Origin: CAZTBB01 sp964611755
Lineage (GTDB): Bacteria > Pseudomonadota > Alphaproteobacteria > Micavibrionales > Micavibrionaceae
NCBI GenBank assembly: GCA_964611755.1
Contig: CAZTBB010000073.1
Location: 1-7,493, forward strand
Direction: 5' to 3'
DNA: 7,493 nucleotides
Shown: positions 4,378 through 7,493 of the stretch, piece after piece
How the letters are laid out: every line of letters begins with the position of its first letter
Numbering within the stretch: the stretch's first letter is position 1
The notes under the pieces: model-generated
Databases searched by the model: none
What the model was told of the DNA's origin: nothing
The model's input: the letters and a program-made list of their open reading frames with translations, nothing else
Made by a program: the position numbers and the translations under genes

Positions 4378-5886
4378 CTATAAATCGAATTTCACACCCT
4401 GCGCTAATGGCAGATTTGTTGAATAATTGATTGTTTGCGTTTGTCTGCGCATGTAGTTTTTCCAGCTATCAGAGCCACTTTCACGCCCGCCTCCGGTCTC
4501 TTTTTCCCCACCAAAAGCCCCGCCAATCTCGGCTCCACTTGTGCCAATATTCACATTGGCGATGCCACAATCACTGCCGGATGCAGAGAGGAAAAACTCT
4601 GATTCTTTAACGTCACTCGTAAAGATGCAGGATGACAGCCCTTGAGGAACATCATTTTGTATCGCAATGGCCTGCTCCAGATCATTATAGGATAAAATAT
4701 AAAGGATCGGCGCAAAGGTCTCATGGCGCACGATCTCAGATTGTTCCTTCATTGAGACAAGTGCCGGGGTGACATAAGCACCCCCCCGTCCATCAACACT
4801 CTCTCCACCATAAATAATGCTCCCGCCTTGCAAAGAGGCTGCTTTCAATGAATCCATCATGCCCTGACGCGATTCCTCATCAATCAGAGGCCCAACCAGC
4901 GTATCACTATCAAGTGGATCACCTATTCTGATCTGGGCATAGGCTTTTTTGAGTGCGTTTTCTAAAGTCTCGCGGATTGTTTCATGAACGATCACACGGC
5001 GTAATGTCGTACAGCGTTGGCCGCATGTCCCTGTTGCGCCAAATAAAATAGCGCGCACGGCCATGTCCAAATCGGCCGAGGGCGTAACAATCATCGCATT
5101 ATTCCCCCCAAGCTCAAGCAAACTACGCCCGAGCCTTGCAGAGACTTTCTCGGCCACAGCGCGCCCCATGCGTGTGCTTCCTGTCGCGCTGATTAGTGGG
5201 AAAGCCTTATGCTCCACCATTGCCTCACCCATGTCGCGCTCGCCAATCAGAACTTGCGAGAGGCCATCCGGAATATCATGACCGGCTTTACGGAACTTAT
5301 CTGCGGCACGTAAAAATAAATTTTGACAAGCAAGCGCCGTGAGGGGGGTCTTCTCCGATGGCTTCCATACAAGAGAATTTCCACATACCAACGCCAAAGC
5401 TGCATTCCATGACCACACAGCCACAGGAAAATTAAACGCAGAGATAATGCCGATTGGCCCCAAAGGATGCCACATTTCGCGCATATGGTGCCCCGGACGT
5501 TCCGAGGCAATTGTTAGTCCATAGAGCTGACGTGATAGCCCAACGGCAAAATCACAAATATCAATCATCTCCTGAACTTCACCGAGCCCCTCCGATAAAA
5601 CCTTGCCACATTCTATAGTGACAAGCTTGCCCAGATCCTCTTTCGCATCACGAAGCTCTTGGCCCAGCAAGCGAACAAACTCCCCCCTTACCGGAGCCGG
5701 AACATCGCGCCAGCTTAAAAATGCCTCATGCGCCTTAGCCGCCACAGCTTTAACATCATTCAGCGAATGCATTTTCACACTGCCGATTTGGCTACCATCA
5801 ATAGGGGTAAACACATCAAGCTCGCCGCCTTTTATATGGTCATCAAGGCCAAGTGCAGAGAAAACTTTCTGATATTTATTTTCCAT
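4378..5886 (-). CDS. amaB: NAD-dependent aldehyde dehydrogenase, ALDH7/antiquitin type (alpha-aminoadipic semialdehyde dehydrogenase)
   Basis: This complete 502-aa aldehyde dehydrogenase carries I-S-A-F-N-F-P with the catalytic N152, W-K-P-S-E-K-T-P with the cofactor-binding K175, G-S-T-R-M-G at 236-241, L-E-L-G-G-N-N with the general base E258, G-Q-R-C-T-T with nucleophile C292, and H-E-T-F-A-P with E389. The L-E-L-G-G-N-N-A and G-T-x-G-Q-R-C-T-T-x-R-R forms are those of ALDH7 (antiquitin/AmaB). Those enzymes oxidise alpha-aminoadipic semialdehyde, in equilibrium with piperideine-6-carboxylate, to 2-aminoadipate in lysine catabolism; family members also act on other aldehydes. No other lysine-degradation gene is in view, so the substrate is inferred from family only. 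It is cytosolic. The start ATG overlaps the DUF924 stop (TAATG at 5884-5888) with a G-rich stretch just before it, suggesting translational coupling. Confidence 0.92.
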   Translation of the reverse strand: MENKYQKVFSALGLDDHIKGGELDVFTPIDGSQIGSVKMHSLNDVKAVAAKAHEAFLSWRDVPAPVRGEFVRLLGQELRDAKEDLGKLVTIECGKVLSEGLGEVQEMIDICDFAVGLSRQLYGLTIASERPGHHMREMWHPLGPIGIISAFNFPVAVWSWNAALALVCGNSLVWKPSEKTPLTALACQNLFLRAADKFRKAGHDIPDGLSQVLIGERDMGEAMVEHKAFPLISATGSTRMGRAVAEKVSARLGRSLLELGGNNAMIVTPSADLDMAVRAILFGATGTCGQRCTTLRRVIVHETIRETLENALKKAYAQIRIGDPLDSDTLVGPLIDEESRQGMMDSLKAASLQGGSIIYGGESVDGRGGAYVTPALVSMKEQSEIVRHETFAPILYILSYNDLEQAIAIQNDVPQGLSSCIFTSDVKESEFFLSASGSDCGIANVNIGTSGAEIGGAFGGEKETGGGRESGSDSWKNYMRRQTQTINYSTNLPLAQGVKFDL

Positions 5887-6449
5887 TACCCATACCCCCT
5901 GCCTGTTTTTGCCATCTCTTCCAGATATATCTCTTCTTCCGCTGTGCTTGTACGCGCCAATATTTCATTGCGATGCGGGAAACGGTTATATTGGTCAATG
6001 ATCTCGAAATGCTTGCGCGCATGTTCATAACCTAGCGGATCAGTCCCTCGCATTTTCTCAAATAATTCCAAGCTCTTGCGCTGATCATTTATATGTTCGC
6101 TATGCATAAAAGGAAGATAGACAAAACGACGCTTCACCGGTTCTAAAACCTGGTCAAAGCCCTTGTGAACAGCCTGCTTGGCATAAACAAGCGCTTTGGC
6201 ATCCGTTGCGTACATTGCCGCTGTGCCCCGAAACATATTGCGCGGGAATTGGTCGAGCAGCAAACACAATGCCAGAACCCCCTCTTCATCCGAGGCCCAA
6301 TTATCGCTCAAACCATCTTTCGCCATATCATATTGCGTGCGAAAGCGGTCCGCCACAGCCTTATCAAAATCAGGATTATTTTGAAACCATTGCTGTGGAA
6401 GCGTCTCTTCAAACCAAAAATGAATTATTTCATGTCGCGAATCACGCAT
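5886..6449 (-). CDS. DUF924 family protein
   Basis: The 187-aa product matches the DUF924 family, which folds as TPR-like helices. Visible motifs are I-I-H-F-W-F at 8-13, W-F-x-x-x-P-x-F-D at 21-29, L-L-L-D-Q-F-P-R-N-M-F-R-G at 63-75, D-A-K-A at 83-86, F-V-Y-L-P-F-M-H-S-E at 109-118 and R-F-P-H-R-N at 156-161. The length is normal for the family. The biochemical function is not known; the strictly conserved H/E/D-rich motifs would suit a binding or catalytic site, but that is inference. No signal peptide or membrane segment is seen. The stop overlaps the aldehyde dehydrogenase start by one base, so the two are very likely co-expressed. There is no recognisable Shine-Dalgarno before the ATG, and no other ATG, GTG or TTG lies in frame upstream before a stop at 6525-6527. 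Confidence 0.9.
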   Translation of the reverse strand: MRDSRHEIIHFWFEETLPQQWFQNNPDFDKAVADRFRTQYDMAKDGLSDNWASDEEGVLALCLLLDQFPRNMFRGTAAMYATDAKALVYAKQAVHKGFDQVLEPVKRRFVYLPFMHSEHINDQRKSLELFEKMRGTDPLGYEHARKHFEIIDQYNRFPHRNEILARTSTAEEEIYLEEMAKTGRGYG

Positions 6450-6455
6450 ATAAAT

Positions 6456-6483
6456 AGTGTAAATGCGATCGGGTTTTCCACAA
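6456..6483 (-). promoter_or_regulatory. Candidate promoter placing the DUF924 mRNA start at its ATG
   Basis: On the minus strand TTGTGG (+ 6478-6483) and TACACT (6456-6461) are separated by 16 nt and resemble weak -35 and -10 boxes. Six bases separate the -10 from the A of the ATG at 6449, so transcription would start at or next to the start codon. That would explain the absent Shine-Dalgarno. Both hexamers are imperfect. Confidence 0.35.
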
Positions 6484-6514
6484 AGCTTTTTATGAAGTGG
6501 GCAAAACGCCCTCT

Positions 6515-6838
6515 TTACGCGTCTTCATCGTCATCACCATGGATGCCTTTTGATGAAAACAAATCTGTTCTCTCGCGAACATCAACGCCGGCCTCCCGCA
6601 AAGCCTCCATGACCAGCTTTTCAGATCGCTGCGCCAACATAGACAGGACAAAAGCCGGCAAAAAAGGCAAAACCATAATCCCAAGCATCAATGGGCTTTG
6701 GAATTTCTCAACAAAAGAACCGCTAGCGTTGAAAAACAAAAATGCAAAAAGAGAGACACCAATCACAACAAAAAGCAGAGAGCAAAAACGATATATTTTT
6801 GCGTAAAGTAAATACTCTCTCACTTTTGCCTTATCCAA
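6515..6838 (-). CDS. Small two-helix membrane protein of unknown function
   Basis: The 107-aa product has two hydrophobic segments, at about 18-37 (C-S-L-L-F-V-V-I-G-V-S-L...) and 49-69 (P-L-M-L-G-I-M-V-L-P-F-L...). They are joined by a short polar loop and flanked by basic residues (K-A-K-V-R-E at the start, R-S-E-K after helix 2), so both ends are probably cytoplasmic. The C-terminal 35 residues are a soluble tail ending in G-D-D-D-E-D-A. I recognise no family. The start is uncertain: TTG at 6836-6838 has a G-rich Shine-Dalgarno (AGGGGA on the minus strand) about 8 nt upstream, while a GTG five codons later (6821-6823) follows AAGG at 5 nt. The gene lies downstream of petC in the same direction but beyond the petC terminator, and 65 nt before the DUF924 start. 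Confidence 0.7.
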   Translation of the reverse strand: MDKAKVREYLLYAKIYRFCSLLFVVIGVSLFAFLFFNASGSFVEKFQSPLMLGIMVLPFLPAFVLSMLAQRSEKLVMEALREAGVDVRERTDLFSSKGIHGDDDEDA

Positions 6839-6909
6839 AACAGCAATCCCCTATGAAATTACACACAACACGAGCGCGCGTAATACAAGCGTAACCTGAA
6901 AAAATCAGG

Positions 6910-6929
6910 AAAAGAAGCCTTTGGGCCTC
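6910..6929 (-). terminator. Rho-independent terminator of petC
   Basis: Immediately after the petC stop the minus strand reads GAGGCC-CAAA-GGCTTC, a 6-bp stem with one G-U pair and a 4-nt loop (+ bases 6914-6929), followed by TTTT (6910-6913). A second small hairpin, CCTGA with TCAGG (+ 6895-6909), follows directly and may assist. The bc1 operon therefore probably ends here. Confidence 0.6.
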
Positions 6930-6930
6930 A

Positions 6931-7493
6931 TTAATGCAAATCTGCCCAGATTTTTTTCTTCACGCCATACATCACGCCGGCAAAGGCAAGCAAGAACAGA
7001 AGAACCATAATGCCCATGCGCTTGCGCTCTTCCATATAAGGGTCAGCAGACCATGTCAGGAAGTATGTGATATCCTTCGCATATTGTTCAACCGTTTCGG
7101 GTGTCCCGTCTTCATAACCGACAACACCATCAGATAATGGAGGTGCCATCGCGATGATATTACCCGGCATGTACTTATTATAATACTGCCCAGGCAAAAG
7201 CACCTTACCTTCTGGCGCTTCTTTGTAGCCCGTCAACAATGCGTATAGATAATCAACACCGTTCACGCGAGCTTTCGTAATCAAGGATAAATCTGGCGGC
7301 AAAGCACCACCATTGGCCGCAGCCGCCTGTTTATTATTGGCATAAGGGGCCCAGAACTTATCCGCGGGAATTCCCGGACGCTCAAACATGTCCCCTTCAT
7401 CATTCGGGCCATCAATAATTGTGTATTCGGCTGCAATGTTTTTGATTTGGTTTTCATTGTAGCCCAACGCCTCCAAATTGCGGTAATGCAAAT
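6931..7493 (-). CDS. petC: Cytochrome c1 of the bc1 complex, C-terminal part (5' end outside window)
   Basis: The frame is open to the window edge; the TTG at 7489-7491 is an internal leucine codon, not a start. The visible 186 residues match alphaproteobacterial cytochrome c1: A-A-E-Y-T at 20-24, G-D-M-F-E-R-P-G at 33-40, N-G-G-A-L-P-P-D-L-S-L at 60-70, Y-L-Y-A-L-L-T-G-Y at 81-89, Y-Y-N-K-Y-M-P-G at 103-110, and I-A-M-A-P-P-L at 113-119. M115 in that last motif is the expected sixth haem ligand. The F-L-T-W-S-A-D-P-x-M-E-E-R-K segment precedes a single C-terminal membrane helix (about 159-177) and a basic end, anchoring the periplasmic haem domain. The C-x-x-C-H haem site lies outside the window. 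It is a subunit of respiratory complex III, passing electrons from the Rieske protein to soluble or membrane cytochrome c. petA and petB are expected upstream on the minus strand. Confidence 0.95.
   Translation of the reverse strand, partial: LHYRNLEALGYNENQIKNIAAEYTIIDGPNDEGDMFERPGIPADKFWAPYANNKQAAAANGGALPPDLSLITKARVNGVDYLYALLTGYKEAPEGKVLLPGQYYNKYMPGNIIAMAPPLSDGVVGYEDGTPETVEQYAKDITYFLTWSADPYMEERKRMGIMVLLFLLAFAGVMYGVKKKIWADLH

Noticed and set aside
6499..6511. Small hairpin GGGC-N5-GCCC after the two-helix protein gene, considered as a terminator.
   Set aside because: The stem is only 4 bp and no T tract follows on the minus strand.
6165..6806. A 213-codon open frame on the + strand across DUF924 and the two-helix protein gene.
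   Set aside because: It spans two genes and their gap on the other strand, has no domain and no ribosome binding site; the minus-strand products are recognisable or have proper start signals.

Overview
The window looks like chromosomal DNA of a moderate-GC alphaproteobacterium. The evidence is a set of alphaproteobacteria-typical families: a DUF1013/TrcR-type regulator, a DUF1192 small protein, a YdcH/DUF465 small protein, an NDUFAF5-like methyltransferase and a cytochrome c1 of the alphaproteobacterial/mitochondrial type. A Micavibrio- or Rhodospirillales-like host is my guess from the look of the hypothetical proteins, not something the sequence proves. I see no tRNA, rRNA, CRISPR array, insertion sequence, prophage or toxin-antitoxin signature. 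Both edges cut through genes.

Left part (1-1587). The 3' end of a SAM-dependent methyltransferase gene runs directly into gloB (glyoxalase II) on the + strand. They meet a convergent gene for a 118-aa hypothetical protein with a low-complexity charged tail. A GCAA-loop hairpin just after gloB, lying inside the end of the opposing gene, is a plausible terminator. Middle left (1587-2900, minus strand): a DUF1192 small protein gene is followed by guaC (GMP reductase). The 75-nt gap between them holds a perfect inverted repeat that overlaps a TATAAT box.

Centre (2901-4377). A divergent, AT-rich control region separates DUF1192 from the trcR-like regulator gene. The trcR leader carries a long imperfect inverted repeat and a 21-bp-spaced direct repeat. 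trcR converges with a YdcH-like small coiled-coil gene across a bidirectional terminator. A gene-free 270-nt AT-rich stretch then holds a candidate terminator hairpin and a candidate promoter for the YdcH-like gene.

Right part (4378-7493, all minus strand). Read in transcription order, it has the 3' end of petC (cytochrome c1 of the bc1 complex) with its own terminator, a two-helix membrane protein of unknown function, and a DUF924 protein. The DUF924 stop codon overlaps the start of an ALDH7/antiquitin-type aldehyde dehydrogenase (TAATG). The DUF924 gene has no Shine-Dalgarno but has a -10-like box placed so that its mRNA could be leaderless.

Functionally this is mostly housekeeping: methylglyoxal detoxification, purine interconversion, cell-cycle/transcription control, lysine or aldehyde oxidation, and respiration. 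I did not find an obvious new multi-gene system. The most interesting signals are regulatory: the trcR leader structure, the guaC operator-like repeat and the possible leaderless DUF924-ALDH operon.
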